A stretch of DNA of 64,000 bases from Desulfitobacterium chlororespirans DSM 11544 (GCF_900143285.1 NZ_FRDN01000007.1:286371-350370); one strand, 5' to 3'. Counted from the stretch's first letter, positions 10,081-20,006 are shown. The notes: generated from the sequence alone by a model not told the origin. Numbers and translations: made by a program.

Positions 10081-10653
10081 TTAGAGATCGGCAAACACAC
10101 GTTTAAGCTCTATCGCCAAGTCCGGGAAAATACCGACACTGATATTGTCCTCTTCCGTATAGGTCTCGGGCCTGCCGTAGCTGCCGTCCTGCAGCTTGAA
10201 GACACTGACCACTTTCTGTTCAGGCTCCACAATCCAATATTCGCGGACGCCGGCCTTTTCGTAAGCGTTAAATTTTGAAACTTTGTCAAATTTCCCGGTG
10301 GAGATGGACGATACTTCAACCACAAGCTCCGGCACCCCGAAATAGCCCGTCCCTTTAAGTCTGGTTTTATCGCAGATTACGGTCAGGTCAGGCTGAAAGA
10401 CATAGGTTGCGTCTTCATCTGCTTCTGCAGCCAGCGGCAGCCGCAGATCGAATGGTGCGCCAAAGATATGGCAGGGTTTATCTGCCAAATAATTACTGAA
10501 CTGCCTGAACAGTTCCCCGGAAATCGCCTGATGCTGCCAAGTGGGTGCGGACTGCAGAAGAGGAGTGCCGTCAATAATCTCCCAGCGTTCCTCTCCGGGC
10601 CACGTAAGATAGTCGGCATACGTATGCTTTTTATTCGCCTTTGGTATGGACAT
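10081..10653 (-). CDS. Uma2-family (DUF820) putative endonuclease
   Basis: 190 residues. The PD-(D/E)xK-like core of this family is visible: WEIIDGTPLL, FQPDLTVICDKTRL (catalytic aspartate), GVPELVVEVSSISTGKFDKVSKFNAYEKAGVREYWIV (the E-x-K and YEKAGV region). Members are abundant in cyanobacteria and some Firmicutes; biochemical function is unproven. Monocistronic, with AGGGGGGC upstream of the start and its own terminator. No sign of truncation. Confidence 0.85.
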   Translation of the reverse strand: MSIPKANKKHTYADYLTWPGEERWEIIDGTPLLQSAPTWQHQAISGELFRQFSNYLADKPCHIFGAPFDLRLPLAAEADEDATYVFQPDLTVICDKTRLKGTGYFGVPELVVEVSSISTGKFDKVSKFNAYEKAGVREYWIVEPEQKVVSVFKLQDGSYGRPETYTEEDNISVGIFPDLAIELKRVFADL

Positions 10654-10794
10654 AAAACCAGCCCCCCTGAAAACTTGTTCTTGATCATTATTATATACTT
10701 TATTTTATTTAATTTAAACAGAACCGTTCAGGAGCACTTGCCGCTGTTTTTTCAGTCATGAATCCAAGCGCGCTTAACCTACCCTGTCAGTCAG

Positions 10795-11102
10795 CTAAAT
10801 GGTATTTTCAGCAAGCTCAATGACGCGCACATCCAGTTCTTTTGCGGTAGCCATTCGGATCATTTGTGCCGTATTGCTTTTCGGGTTGCCTCCAGAAACA
10901 GCCCGGGGATTTCTTGCTTCTTTTCCGCCGCCAGCATTGTAAATTCCGAATTTGTTCCTTTGTCCATGTCACTGAGAAAGCCGGTAAAGCCATCAGCAAT
11001 GGCCTGCTCAATTTCCCGGCGAAGGGCTTGTCGAACGTACTGGATTTTCTCCATGGGTATTGCGCGGGGTCCGGTAATACAACAAGCTTTCATACACTCC
11101 AT
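10795..11102 (-). pseudogene. Frameshifted SLOG (DUF1273-like) gene remnant
   Basis: The first frame gives MECMKACCITGPRAIPMEKI then ALRREIEQAIADGFTGFLSD and ends KAIRHK at a stop. This resembles the short clostridial SLOG-fold nucleotide-binding proteins that begin MKACCITGHR. The next frame continues naturally as TAQMIRMATAKELDVRVIEL before TAG at 10795, so a single-base frameshift separates the two parts. The expected GHR is changed to GPR, and the middle of the protein appears shortened. A working protein is unlikely. Located alone between the Uma2 gene and a divergent XRE regulator. Confidence 0.6.
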
Positions 11103-11223
11103 CCTTTCTGGGATTATTCTTACTTATAATCATAAATATCTATATATAATACAGATTATTCTATATCATAAGCAGTTCGTCTCTTTTCTTCAAGTCTGTA
11201 AACTTATACCAAGAGGTGATGAT

Positions 11224-11469
11224 ATGTCCAAATCATGGGATATTAATGATAAACGCTTTATCCAAATCGGCTTAAAAATCGCGTATTATCGAAAACTGAA
11301 TGAAATGACCCAGGATCAGCTTGCGGAGCGGATCGGAATTACGTCGAAATATTTATCACAGGTGGAAACCCCATCCTGCGTACAGCCGATTTCTTTAAAA
11401 ACTCTGTTTGCCATAGCGGATTTATTCCATGTTCCGCCTCACAAGTTTCTGGAATTTGATAAGGACTAA
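11224..11469 (+). CDS. XRE-family helix-turn-helix regulator
   Basis: 81 residues from ATG 11224, preceded by AAGAGGTGAT. A standard Cro/C1 HTH occupies most of it: YYRKLNEMTQDQLAERIG, SKYLSQVET, LKTLFAIADLFHVPPHKFL. No other domain. It is divergent from the decayed SLOG gene and probably regulates itself or its surroundings; the target cannot be deduced. The AT-rich upstream region 11103-11223 has no clear dyad. Confidence 0.85.
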   Translation: MSKSWDINDKRFIQIGLKIAYYRKLNEMTQDQLAERIGITSKYLSQVETPSCVQPISLKTLFAIADLFHVPPHKFLEFDKD

Positions 11470-11604
11470 CCAGAAGAACAGTTCAATTACTATCTCTTTT
11501 TATAAAAAAACCATGATCATTCCTATATTGAAGTATGGCCAACAGCTTACCGACATGTTCTATCTGAAAAAAGTATTTTACTGAAATTATTGAAAAAAAA
11601 TAAA

Positions 11605-11650
11605 AAACGGTGCTCAAAACTGGTCAAGCCAATGTTTTTGAGCACCGTTT
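11605..11650 (-). terminator. Strong terminator downstream of the Ca2+ ATPase gene
   Basis: AAACGGTGCTCAAAA (11605-11619) pairs with TTTTGAGCACCGTTT (11636-11650). On the minus strand the stem is followed by a long T-tract in 11590-11604, so it ends the ATPase transcript; it may also stop plus-strand transcripts from the XRE gene. Confidence 0.85.
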
Positions 11651-11715
11651 GTTCTGTTATCATGTTAGTTTTTTGTCAGATGCTTAAAGGGATGAGTTCC
11701 TCAGAAAACTGTTGC

Positions 11716-14457
11716 CTATTTTCCACCCACCATGATTTCTTTGCCCCGCCAGGTATTGCGTACTAAACGGTATAAGCCAATCAAAATGGATGGACCGCCG
11801 GCTACCGCTAAAATCAATGCCCATTGCCAGCCCATTAAAGGTGTAGTTTTAAAAATAGCCTGAAGGGATGGGATGTAAATGACACTGAGCTGCATCAGGG
11901 TGGAGCCGATCACTGCCGCTACCAGATAAGGATTGGAGAAGATTCCCACTTCGAAAATGCCCCGGGTTTCCGATTTGCAGTCAAAGACATGGAAGAGCTG
12001 GGAGAATACCAGGGTGGTAAAGGCCATGGTCCGGGCCGCCAGCATATTCACTCCTAAGAACAGGGCAATCACAAAGACCAGCAGGGAGCCTAAACCAATG
12101 ATCAGACCGCGAACCATGATCTTCCGTGCCAACCCCCGGGCAAAGATACTCTCTCCGGGTTCCCGGGGCTTGCGGTTCATAATATCTTTATCCATGCCGT
12201 CCACACCTAAAGCCATGGCCGGCAAACCATCGGTCACCAGGTTAACCCAGAGAATCTGGATAGCCAGCAAGGGCAAGGGCAACCCTACCAAAGCGGCCAG
12301 GAACATGACCAGGACTTCACCGATATTACAGGAGAGCAGATAGCGGATAAACTTGCGGATATTATCGTAGATGGCCCGGCCCTCTTCCACGGCGGCCACA
12401 ATAGTGGCGAAATTATCATCGGCCAGGACCATGGCCGAGGCTTCTTTGGTGACGTCGGTCCCCGTCTTGCCCATGGAGATCCCGATATCCGCCTCTTTGA
12501 CGGCGGGAGCATCATTGACTCCGTCCCCGGTCATGGCCACCACTTGATCGTTCTTCTTGAGGGCACGGACGATCCTGAGTTTATCCTTGGGTGTAACCCG
12601 GGCGTAGACGGATATATTCATGACTTCCTTTTCCAGCGCTTCATCGGACATCCGGTCCAGATCGGAGCCGGTCAGTATGCCATCGCCATTGCCTTTGAGA
12701 ATTCCCAGTTCCCGGGCCACAGCCTCTGCTGTAAGGCGGTGATCCCCTGTGATCATGACCGGCTTGATGCCGGCCCTTCGGCACACTTTAATCGCTTTGG
12801 CCGCGCTGGCCCGGGGCGGGTCAATCATCCCCATAAGCCCTACGAAAGTCAAATCTTCCTCTACCCGTTCGTCAATCCGCTCGTTTTCCTGCAAGGGTTT
12901 CTCGGCTAAGGCCAGGACCCTTAAAGCTTTTTTAGCCATCTCATCATTGGCCCTCAGAATAGCTCTTCTTCTCAGCTCATTCAATTCCACAATGCCTTCG
13001 GAAGTCAGCTCATGGCGGCAGCGCCTCAGGATCTCATCAGGAGCGCCCTTGACATAGGCCTTCTTTTCCCGTTTGCCCTTATAGATCACGCTCATGCGCT
13101 TGCGATCCGAGTCAAAGGGAATTTCCCCAACCCGCTCTTCCTTGCGCTCCAGGGTTTCCCGCCAGATTCCCGCCTTGGCGGCGGCAACCAGCAGAGCGCC
13201 CTCCGTAGGGTCTCCTTCGATTCCCCAGGGGGAATCCTTGCCCGCAGCCCGGAACATCCCCGCCACCTGCACCCCCTTGCGGTTCAGGGAGGAATTATTG
13301 CACAGGGAAGCAATTTTCAGGGCGGACTGTAAGGGGCCTTTTTCCTTGGTGGGATCCGCCCCATGGAAGTCTCCTTTAGGATCATAGCCTTGTCCGGTTA
13401 CGGCAACCATTTTGCGATCTGTATAGATTTGGCGTACGGTCATTTCATTTTGAGTCAGGGTCCCGGTTTTATCGGAACAGATGACTGTGGCACAACCCAG
13501 GGTCTCCACAGCAGGGAGCTTGCGGATGATGGCTTTGCGCTTCACCATTCTTTGCACCCCGATGGCCAGAGCCACGGTGACAATAGCCGGCAGCCCTTCC
13601 GGAATGGCCGCTACAGCCAGGGAGACCCCGGCCAGGAACATCTTATAGAAGCCTTCCCCCCGCAGAACCCCGGTCAGGACCACAATAGCGCAGACGATAA
13701 TACTGATAATGACCAAATATTTGCCCAGCTGGGCCAGGCGCTTCTGCAGAGGAGTCTCTTCCTCTTCCACACTCTGGATCATACCGGCAATGACGCCCAT
13801 TTCTGTCTCCATACCTGTAGCCACTACCACGCCGGCTCCCCGGCCGCTGACCAAAGCGGTGCCCATATACCCCATATTCACCCGATCCGCCATGGGGGTC
13901 AGCTCATCGGTCAAAGGAGCCAACCGCTTGGCCACCGGGTGGGATTCTCCGGTCAAAGCGGATTCCTCCACTTCCACATTCACGGCCTGAATCCAGCGGA
14001 TGTCGGCAGGAATCCGATCCCCGGCCTCCAGAAGAACGATATCTCCCGGAACAAGGTCCGCCGCGGGAATTCTGCTTTCCAGCCCATCCCGCAAGACCCG
14101 GGCTTCCGGGGCCGTTAAGGATTTCAAGGATTCAATAGAGCGTTCCGCCCGGAATTCCTGGATAAAGCCCAGGACTGCATTCAGGACCAGGATGGCCATA
14201 ATCGTTACGGCATCGGCGATTTCTCCTAAGAGTGCGGAAACGATGGTCGCAGCCAACAGAACCAAGACCATAAAATCCTTGAATTGTCCGAGAAAGAGAA
14301 AGACAGGATGAACCCCTTTTTTGGTCTCCAGAATGTTTCTCCCCACTTCGCCCAGCCGCCGGTTAACCTCCTTCAGGTTTAACCCTTTGCCGGGATGCAC
14401 CTCCAAAGCCTTAACCACATCCAGCCAGGGCAAAACATGCCATGCTTGCTGCCTCAT
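11716..14457 (-). CDS. Calcium-transporting P-type ATPase (SERCA/PMR1-like)
   Basis: 913 residues from ATG 14457 (AAAGGAGG 11 bp upstream); a longer in-frame TTG start at 14490 is less likely. P2-type architecture: cation ATPase N-terminal domain, TGES actuator loop ([13 protein letters not shown]), phosphorylation motif [31 protein letters not shown] with the PEGL of TM4, [14 protein letters not shown] and [18 protein letters not shown] hinge motifs, and [19 protein letters not shown] in TM6 with Ca2+-ligand N and D. Pumps Ca2+ out of the cytoplasm with ATP. Monocistronic; about ten membrane segments. Confidence 0.93.
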   Translation of the reverse strand: MRQQAWHVLPWLDVVKALEVHPGKGLNLKEVNRRLGEVGRNILETKKGVHPVFLFLGQFKDFMVLVLLAATIVSALLGEIADAVTIMAILVLNAVLGFIQEFRAERSIESLKSLTAPEARVLRDGLESRIPAADLVPGDIVLLEAGDRIPADIRWIQAVNVEVEESALTGESHPVAKRLAPLTDELTPMADRVNMGYMGTALVSGRGAGVVVATGMETEMGVIAGMIQSVEEEETPLQKRLAQLGKYLVIISIIVCAIVVLTGVLRGEGFYKMFLAGVSLAVAAIPEGLPAIVTVALAIGVQRMVKRKAIIRKLPAVETLGCATVICSDKTGTLTQNEMTVRQIYTDRKMVAVTGQGYDPKGDFHGADPTKEKGPLQSALKIASLCNNSSLNRKGVQVAGMFRAAGKDSPWGIEGDPTEGALLVAAAKAGIWRETLERKEERVGEIPFDSDRKRMSVIYKGKREKKAYVKGAPDEILRRCRHELTSEGIVELNELRRRAILRANDEMAKKALRVLALAEKPLQENERIDERVEEDLTFVGLMGMIDPPRASAAKAIKVCRRAGIKPVMITGDHRLTAEAVARELGILKGNGDGILTGSDLDRMSDEALEKEVMNISVYARVTPKDKLRIVRALKKNDQVVAMTGDGVNDAPAVKEADIGISMGKTGTDVTKEASAMVLADDNFATIVAAVEEGRAIYDNIRKFIRYLLSCNIGEVLVMFLAALVGLPLPLLAIQILWVNLVTDGLPAMALGVDGMDKDIMNRKPREPGESIFARGLARKIMVRGLIIGLGSLLVFVIALFLGVNMLAARTMAFTTLVFSQLFHVFDCKSETRGIFEVGIFSNPYLVAAVIGSTLMQLSVIYIPSLQAIFKTTPLMGWQWALILAVAGGPSILIGLYRLVRNTWRGKEIMVGGK

Positions 14458-14651
14458 TTCTCTATCGTCCTCCTTTGGACTGTTGTCCAACCTTTTTGTA
14501 CATGCTTATTCAGGAGGAGCAGGAAAAATACCCAAGATTTGTGTTATACTATGGACAATCCGCATTTTGTTGCCCAGAAGCTTAGGGGATGCCGAGCATG
14601 GCTCCCTTAGCGGTTTGAGTGAAACCTTCCAACTCAGAGAGGAGATTATAT

Positions 14652-16577
14652 ATGGCCTTAGACGGCATTACCCTGCATCATTTGGTTCAGGAATTAGCCC
14701 CCCAACTGGCGGGGGCCCGCATTGATAAGATCACCCAGCCGGAGAAAGAGGAAATCCATCTCCAGCTGCGCAGCCAGGGCCAGTCCTACCGGCTCCTGCT
14801 CAATATCTCTGCCACCGCGGCACGGCTGCATCTTTCCCAAACAAGCAAGAAGAACCCTGCTTCCCCTCCCATGTTCTGCATGATCCTGCGCAAACATATC
14901 GAGGGAGGCAAGATCCTGGCCCTGGAGCAGTTAGGGTTGGAACGGATCGTCCTGCTCACCGTGCAAAACTATAACGAGTATGGGGATTTGGCCACCCTTC
15001 ATCTTTATCTGGAGATCATGGGCAAGCACAGCAATCTTATTTTAGTGGATCCCCAAAGCGGCCTGATCCTCGACGGATTAAAGCGCTACTCCCATGCTTT
15101 AAGCCGTCATCGTGAGGTGCTGCCCGGACGCCTTTACCTTGCCCCTCCTTCTCAAGGAAAGGCCGATCCTCTGGAACTTGAGGAAGAGTGGCGCACCATT
15201 CTCTTCCGGGATGGACTCAGCGAAAAAGTTGTCGATTTGCTGGTCAGGCACTACGCGGGAATCAGCCCGGAGCTGGCCCGGGAAATCATGACCCGGTCCG
15301 GATTGGCGCAGACGATCACCCTGGATCAGTGCGGGGATATTGACCTCTCCCGGATTTTCCAGGCTTACACCCTTTTAGCCAATCCAGCTCATACTCCTCC
15401 TTTGGTGCCCACCCTCTATTATCAGGGAGCGATTAAACTCAACCGCCCCACCCCTCTTCCCACTGCCTTTACCCTTCTGCCCTTCCAACAGTACCAAGGC
15501 CTTCCTGCCCAGAGCTTCGCCACCCTGGCTGAAGCCGTGGAGAGTTTTTACCAGAGCAAAGCCTCCAGCAACACCCTGGAGGCCAAACGGGGTTCCCTGC
15601 GCAAAATCATTCAGGAGCAGCTCCAGCATCTGCACAAGAAAAAAGGCATCTATGAGGATACCTTGGCCACGGCCGCCAAAGGACTGAACTATCAGCGCTG
15701 GGGAGAGCTGCTCACAGCCAACCTTTACCGTCTTGAACTGGGGATGAAGGAGATTGTGGCGGAGGATTATAATGAGGAATCCCTGCCCCAAGTAACGATT
15801 CCCCTGGACCCTCAGCTCACAGGTATCGAAAACTCCCAACGCTATTACCGGCTTTATAATAAGGCCAAAGCCACCATTCAAAAAACAACGCCTCTTAAAG
15901 ACGCTGTGGAGGAGGAAATCGCTTATCTTAATTCCGTTCTTTTAAGCCTGGAGCAAGCCACTGTACCCTCTGAGCTGGATGAGGTTCATAAGGAACTAAT
16001 TGAGGAAAACTATTTGTCCGGCAAACACCATGGCAAGCCCTTGGCAGGGGAAGGAAAAAGCCTGAGCAAAAATAAGCAGAACGGCAAACCTCATAAAAAA
16101 GGTAAGCAGGGCCAAGGCGGCAAGGATGCCAAAGGGGCTAAGCAGGGAACTAAACAAGGCTCTAAAGCAGAATCCCCCCAACCCAAAATCTACGTTTCCA
16201 GTCAAAACCGCCCCATTCTGGTGGGCAAAAACAATCGTCAGAATGATTGGCTGACCCTGAAAAAGGGCCGTCCCCAAGACCTCTGGCTCCACACCAAGAA
16301 CATCCCCGGCTCCCATGTGCTGATTCCCCTGGAAGAGGGTGAAGAGTTCCCCGATGACGCCACTTTGGAAGAGGCGGCTGCCCTGGCCATCCATTTCAGT
16401 CAGGCCAAAGGCTCCACTTTGGTTCCGGTGGATTATACTCATGTGAAGAATATTAAAAAACCCAATGCCGCCAAGCCGGGCATGGTTATCTATGATAAGA
16501 ACTGGACCCTCTATCTGACCCCCCAAGAGGAGATTGTGGAACGTTTGCTGGCCAGCGAGGGAGAGGAAATGCCTTGA
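14652..16577 (+). CDS. rqcH: Ribosome quality-control protein RqcH (NFACT family, Rqc2 homologue)
   Basis: 641 residues from ATG 14652 with AGAGAGGAGATT upstream; it begins MALDGITLHHLVQELAPQLA. The NFACT-N domain covers the first ~230 residues (FCMILRKHIEGGKI), followed by a helix-hairpin-helix/coiled-coil middle (KKKGIYEDTLATAAKG) and a lysine/glycine-rich linker (~470-520). The C-terminal NFACT-R domain has WLTLKKGRPQDLWLHTKNIPG and VDYTHVKNIKKPNAAKPG. It binds obstructed 50S subunits and directs alanine-tail addition. Older annotations call it fibronectin-binding protein. Divergent from the Ca2+ ATPase; followed by a terminator. Confidence 0.93.
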   Translation: MALDGITLHHLVQELAPQLAGARIDKITQPEKEEIHLQLRSQGQSYRLLLNISATAARLHLSQTSKKNPASPPMFCMILRKHIEGGKILALEQLGLERIVLLTVQNYNEYGDLATLHLYLEIMGKHSNLILVDPQSGLILDGLKRYSHALSRHREVLPGRLYLAPPSQGKADPLELEEEWRTILFRDGLSEKVVDLLVRHYAGISPELAREIMTRSGLAQTITLDQCGDIDLSRIFQAYTLLANPAHTPPLVPTLYYQGAIKLNRPTPLPTAFTLLPFQQYQGLPAQSFATLAEAVESFYQSKASSNTLEAKRGSLRKIIQEQLQHLHKKKGIYEDTLATAAKGLNYQRWGELLTANLYRLELGMKEIVAEDYNEESLPQVTIPLDPQLTGIENSQRYYRLYNKAKATIQKTTPLKDAVEEEIAYLNSVLLSLEQATVPSELDEVHKELIEENYLSGKHHGKPLAGEGKSLSKNKQNGKPHKKGKQGQGGKDAKGAKQGTKQGSKAESPQPKIYVSSQNRPILVGKNNRQNDWLTLKKGRPQDLWLHTKNIPGSHVLIPLEEGEEFPDDATLEEAAALAIHFSQAKGSTLVPVDYTHVKNIKKPNAAKPGMVIYDKNWTLYLTPQEEIVERLLASEGEEMP

Positions 16578-16645
16578 CGGCCAGGCAGCTTCACTTATAG
16601 TTTCATTTATAATGAAACATTTCAACAATAACGACTAAAATTGCG

Positions 16646-16684
16646 AAAGCCTGCAGAATCCAAAACATGGAGCCTGCAGGCTTT
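16646..16684. terminator. Terminator between rqcH and the RibD-like gene
   Basis: AAAGCCTGCAG (16646-16656) pairs with CTGCAGGCTTT (16674-16684); plus-strand reading continues into TTTTCC. It separates convergent genes and can serve both. Confidence 0.75.
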
Positions 16685-16695
16685 TCCCATTCATT

Positions 16696-17421
16696 TTACT
16701 TGTTCACAGTGTAGCGCAGCCACACACTTCCCCCTTCTTTGATTTCGGCGCTTTTTAACGTAAAACCGACGGGGATATCTGAAGCCAGACCGCCTCTTGT
16801 CTCAAATAAGGCGGGAGTTTCCGAGGAACCGTCAGCGGCCGCAGCGATCAGAATACTCAGCTCGTCGCACATGCCGGCCTGAATAAAGGACCAGTTCAAA
16901 ACGCCCCCACCGCCCAGCATCAAGGTTTGAATACCAAAGAGGTTTTTGAGCTTGGCCATGGCCAGGGCATAATCCAGAAAATCCTTACCGGCGATGATGT
17001 AGGAGATGCCCAGCTTGCGCAGCAATGCTTTATAGGCATTGCCGGCCTTTTCGGTCAGCACTTCAAGCACATGAGCAGTCGTATCCTCATAAGCAAGTTG
17101 GCTGCTTTCCCAGCCCAGCTTACCGGAAGGATCCACCGATACATAATACATGGGCGCATTGGGCAAAGCCACAAAGTCTCCTTCCGGGAGCGGGGGAGCG
17201 TCTTCATCCAGAACAGGTTGCTTGTAGAAGGTAAAATTATCATCTGTGGTCACACGGCCGGACAGCCAACCTTGATGCTGGTAATGGGGATTGCTGCCGA
17301 AAGCAATGTTGTAAAACGCTTTACCGGCGGCCTCTCCTTCAGGGGTATCCATATATGCCCCCATAATTTTACCGTCGAGAGAAGTCATCATATGGCAGAA
17401 AATATAAGGTCTGTTCATCAT
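16696..17421 (-). CDS. RibD C-terminal-domain / dihydrofolate-reductase-fold oxidoreductase
   Basis: 241 residues. MTSLDGKIMGAYMDTPEG at the N-terminus, LGISYIIAGKDFLDYALAMA and IQTLMLGGGGVLNWSFIQAG are the substrate and NADPH-binding segments of RibD-C reductases. The enzyme is a stand-alone reductase without the deaminase domain of riboflavin RibD, so a role outside riboflavin synthesis is likely; the substrate is unknown. ATG with GGAGGAAAGCAAG upstream; monocistronic. Ends 12 bp from the shared terminator. Confidence 0.82.
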   Translation of the reverse strand: MMNRPYIFCHMMTSLDGKIMGAYMDTPEGEAAGKAFYNIAFGSNPHYQHQGWLSGRVTTDDNFTFYKQPVLDEDAPPLPEGDFVALPNAPMYYVSVDPSGKLGWESSQLAYEDTTAHVLEVLTEKAGNAYKALLRKLGISYIIAGKDFLDYALAMAKLKNLFGIQTLMLGGGGVLNWSFIQAGMCDELSILIAAAADGSSETPALFETRGGLASDIPVGFTLKSAEIKEGGSVWLRYTVNK

Positions 17422-17513
17422 CTTGCTTTCCTCCTTCCCTTTTCATAAATACCATTGTCTAACGGCCAATCCTCATATTAATGATCATGATATGGTTTCC
17501 ACCGCCGGCCCTG

Positions 17514-18683
17514 TCAGCGATATGATTTTCTATAAACCTCCACGCAGTCCTCATGAGTCATTTCATAGGGATTTGCTGCGAACAGCCCGCCCATGGTCTC
17601 ACGGGCATTGGCTGCCAATTTGTCGAACTCATCGGGAGTCATGCCGTAATCGCTCATTTTCAGGTCGGCCACACCGCAGTCCTCCTGAAGCTTAACCAGC
17701 ATGGTGATAAAATCTTTCGGCCTGGCAGCATCCTTCATGCCCAAGGCCTGGGCCATACGGATAAAGCGCTGATCGCAGGCATGTTTTTCGATAAAGAATT
17801 CATAAAAGGCCCGGGAAATCATAATCAGTCCCGCACCGTGAGGAAGCTCGGGGTGATAGGCGGACATGGCGTGCTCCAAAGAATGTTCTGCCGTCGTCAC
17901 GCTGACCGTCATCACCACACCGGAGAGGGTGTTGGCAAAAGCCATCCCTTCCCGGGCCTCCATGTCCCTGCCATCCCGGCAGGCACGGACCAAATAGTTC
18001 CCCACGTTCTCAATCGCCGTCAGGGCATACATATCGCTCATCGCACTGGCAAATTTGGAAATATAGCCCTCGGTGGCGTGGAACAGGGCATCAAATCCTT
18101 GGTAGGCGGTAAACTTGGGGGGCACGGACACCATGAGTTCAGGGTCAATGATCGACAATACCGGGAAGCTGGAATCATAGCCGCCGACACCGATTTTTTC
18201 ATTGGTTTCCTCGTTGGTCACAACGCCCCATTGGTCCGCCTCGCTGCCGGTTCCGGCCGTGGTCGTAATGCAGACGAGGGGCAGGGGCTCATGGCGGAGG
18301 GCCAGCCCTTTGCCTGTTTTGCCCCCCACATAATCCCACAGGTCGCCGTCGTTGGTCGCCATCATAGCTATGGCTTTGGCCGCATCCATGACACTGCCGC
18401 CACCTAAAGCCACGATAAAATCACAGCCGTTGTCATGAGCAGATTTTGCCCCCTCCATCACGACGGTCTTGGTGGGGTTGGCCCCGACTCTATCGAACAC
18501 AGCCGTTGCCACCCCGGCGAGGCGAAGCTGCTCCTGTGTGCGGTCCAGGGCGCCGTTTTCCCGGACAGACTTGCCGTTGGAGATAGTAATCAGCGCTTTT
18601 TTACCGGGCATTTTTTGCTGATGCAGCTCCCTCAGGCGACCGCTGCCAAAGACAAGACGGGTAGGTACGTACATATTAAACAT
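17514..18683 (-). CDS. Iron-containing alcohol dehydrogenase
   Basis: 389 residues from ATG 18683 with AGGAGG upstream; the upstream in-frame extension would overlap the cupin gene more. Group III Fe-ADH: GGGSVMDAAKAIAMMA (NAD-binding), TTAGTGSEADQWGVVT, and metal ligands in GFDALFHATEGYIS and TTAEHSLEHAMSAYHPELPHGAGL. Converts alcohols and aldehydes with NAD(P)(H). Overlaps the cupin gene stop by 8 bp, so the two are co-translated. Expression is probably set by the divergent MerR regulator through the dyad at 19143-19164. Confidence 0.92.
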   Translation of the reverse strand: MFNMYVPTRLVFGSGRLRELHQQKMPGKKALITISNGKSVRENGALDRTQEQLRLAGVATAVFDRVGANPTKTVVMEGAKSAHDNGCDFIVALGGGSVMDAAKAIAMMATNDGDLWDYVGGKTGKGLALRHEPLPLVCITTTAGTGSEADQWGVVTNEETNEKIGVGGYDSSFPVLSIIDPELMVSVPPKFTAYQGFDALFHATEGYISKFASAMSDMYALTAIENVGNYLVRACRDGRDMEAREGMAFANTLSGVVMTVSVTTAEHSLEHAMSAYHPELPHGAGLIMISRAFYEFFIEKHACDQRFIRMAQALGMKDAARPKDFITMLVKLQEDCGVADLKMSDYGMTPDEFDKLAANARETMGGLFAANPYEMTHEDCVEVYRKSYR

Positions 18684-19092
18684 GGTTATTTCCTCCTGTT
18701 GCTTGTTTATATTCTTCATCCGTCACGGGCAAAAGCCAGGTTGCCCCGCCCTTCCGGGTGTTAGGGCTGATACCGATATGGGTGAATGAACTATCCGGTG
18801 CGGCCCCATGCCAATGCTCCACCTGGGGCGGAATTTCCACCACATCGCCCCGTTGCAGCCGCCGGGCCGGCTGATCTTTTTCCTGATAGTAGCCGATGCC
18901 GTCGGTGCAAAGCAGGATTTGCCCACCGGGATGACTGTGCCAGTCATTCCGGCAGCCGGGCTCAAATATTACGTCATACACCTGGCAGTTATAAGTGCCG
19001 CTTCTATCAGGCACGAGCATGTTAACAAAGGCTGCGCCGGTGAAATTGGCGGCAGCCTGACTGCCCTTTGGGAAAACTTCCTTGTTTGGCAT
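18676..19092 (-). CDS. Cupin-domain protein
   Basis: 138 residues from ATG 19092 with AGAAGGAGAATT upstream. Single-domain cupin: metal-binding motif 1 in GCRNDWHSHPGGQILLCTDG and motif 2 in GDVVEIPPQVEHWHGAAPD, giving the usual histidine and glutamate metal ligands. Such proteins act as small quinol or aldehyde-derived substrate enzymes or sensors; function here is not known. First gene of the cupin-ADH operon facing a MerR regulator. Confidence 0.85.
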   Translation of the reverse strand: MPNKEVFPKGSQAAANFTGAAFVNMLVPDRSGTYNCQVYDVIFEPGCRNDWHSHPGGQILLCTDGIGYYQEKDQPARRLQRGDVVEIPPQVEHWHGAAPDSSFTHIGISPNTRKGGATWLLPVTDEEYKQATGGNNHV

Positions 19093-19142
19093 ACGAATTC
19101 TCCTTCTTTCCTGTTCCATGAAGCTTGACAGAAATCCACAAA

Positions 19143-19164
19143 TTCTATACTGTCTATGATAGAA
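19143..19164. promoter_or_regulatory. MerR-type operator between the cupin/ADH operon and the regulator
   Basis: The perfect dyad TTCTAT-N10-ATAGAA lies within the spacer of a minus-strand promoter-like pair (TGACTT and TATAGA separated by 19 bp). A dyad inside an over-long 19-bp spacer is the hallmark of MerR-activated promoters, so this is the expected binding site of the adjacent regulator. Confidence 0.6.
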
Positions 19165-19220
19165 CCTAAAGTCAGGTTTAGATCAAGTAAGATTTCAAAA
19201 AAATTTCGGGAGGTTCGATC

Positions 19221-19691
19221 ATGCAGCAGTATTCCATCGGGGAAGTGGCGGACATTGCCGGTGTCGCCATCTCCACCCTGCGTTATTATGACCGTGAAGG
19301 CTTGTTCCCAAATTTGGACCGCAGCCACGGCGGGACCCGGAAATTCACCGATACGGAGATCGAAACCCTTGGCATCATTGAGTGTTTAAAAACTTCCGGA
19401 TTATCGATCAAAGAAATCAAGCTGTTTCTGGATTGGTGCCAAGAAGGCAACCGCTCTTTGCAGAAAAGGAGAAATCTATTTTATGAGCGTCTTGAGGTTG
19501 TAACCAAGCAAATGGAGGAACTGCAAAAGACCCTGAACACCCTCCGCTTTAAATGTTGGTATTATGATACGGCCCTGGCCGCCGGGACCGAAGAGGTGCC
19601 GAAAAATTTGCCGCCGGAGGAAATCCCGGAGGATATCCTGGCCTATCAGCGTTCCGGCTGCCTGAACAACAGCGGTCATAAGCACCTTTAG
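19221..19691 (+). CDS. MerR-family regulator (AdhR-like)
   Basis: 156 residues. N-terminal winged HTH MQQYSIGEVADIAGVAISTL, RYYDREGLFPNLDRS, GTRKFTDTEIETLGII; then a dimerisation helix (residues about 80-115) and a C-terminus with a single cysteine in RFKCWYYDTALAAG. The layout matches the AdhR/NmlR group, in which a lone cysteine senses aldehydes or quinones and an Fe- or Zn-alcohol dehydrogenase is the target. Divergent from cupin and Fe-ADH genes. The aldehyde-sensing role is inference from family and context. Confidence 0.85.
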   Translation: MQQYSIGEVADIAGVAISTLRYYDREGLFPNLDRSHGGTRKFTDTEIETLGIIECLKTSGLSIKEIKLFLDWCQEGNRSLQKRRNLFYERLEVVTKQMEELQKTLNTLRFKCWYYDTALAAGTEEVPKNLPPEEIPEDILAYQRSGCLNNSGHKHL

Positions 19692-19755
19692 GACCTGCAT
19701 TTTATGGCCTTTCATGCTAAAGCCTGCTCACCTTAATCCTAAGAAAGAGAAGAAA

Positions 19756-19818
19756 GAGCAAGCCCTTGATGATGCCCACCTTCCTGGATAGTGGGGAGAC
19801 ATCATGAGGAACTTGCTC
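19756..19818. terminator. Hairpin downstream of the MerR gene
   Basis: GAGCAAG (19756-19762) and CTTGCTC (19812-19818) enclose a second pair TGATGATG/CATCATGA, making an extended imperfect stem 65 bp after the MerR stop. The following T-rich tracts (19835-19870) suit transcription termination. Confidence 0.45.
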
Positions 19819-19890
19819 ATTTAACTTAACTTTGCTCATTCGACTTAACTTTTTTCTCTTCCCAGCCCTCTTTTTTTCCAGCCGGCTTCC

Positions 19891-20001
19891 CTAAACAGCG
19901 GAATGAAACCCCCAGTTAAGAAGGGCGACCAGGGCCGCAGCATAGACAATCATCTCGATAACAATTAAGGTGATGCTGTTTTTAAATCTGGATTCGGACA
20001 T
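19891..20001 (-). CDS. Small one-helix membrane subunit of the cytochrome operon (36 residues)
   Basis: A short gene with ATG 20001 and TAG at 19891. The product starts MSESRFKNS and has one hydrophobic helix (ITLIVIEMIVYAAALVALL) and a short tail. Its AAGGAG ribosome-binding site lies in the last codons of the cytochrome b gene, 6 bp before the stop, so translation is coupled. The position as third gene behind multiheme cytochrome c and cytochrome b suggests a small structural subunit of that complex, as known for other quinol-oxidising complexes. No homologue is recalled. Confidence 0.6.
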   Translation of the reverse strand: MSESRFKNSITLIVIEMIVYAAALVALLNWGFHSAV

Positions 20002-20006
20002 CACGT

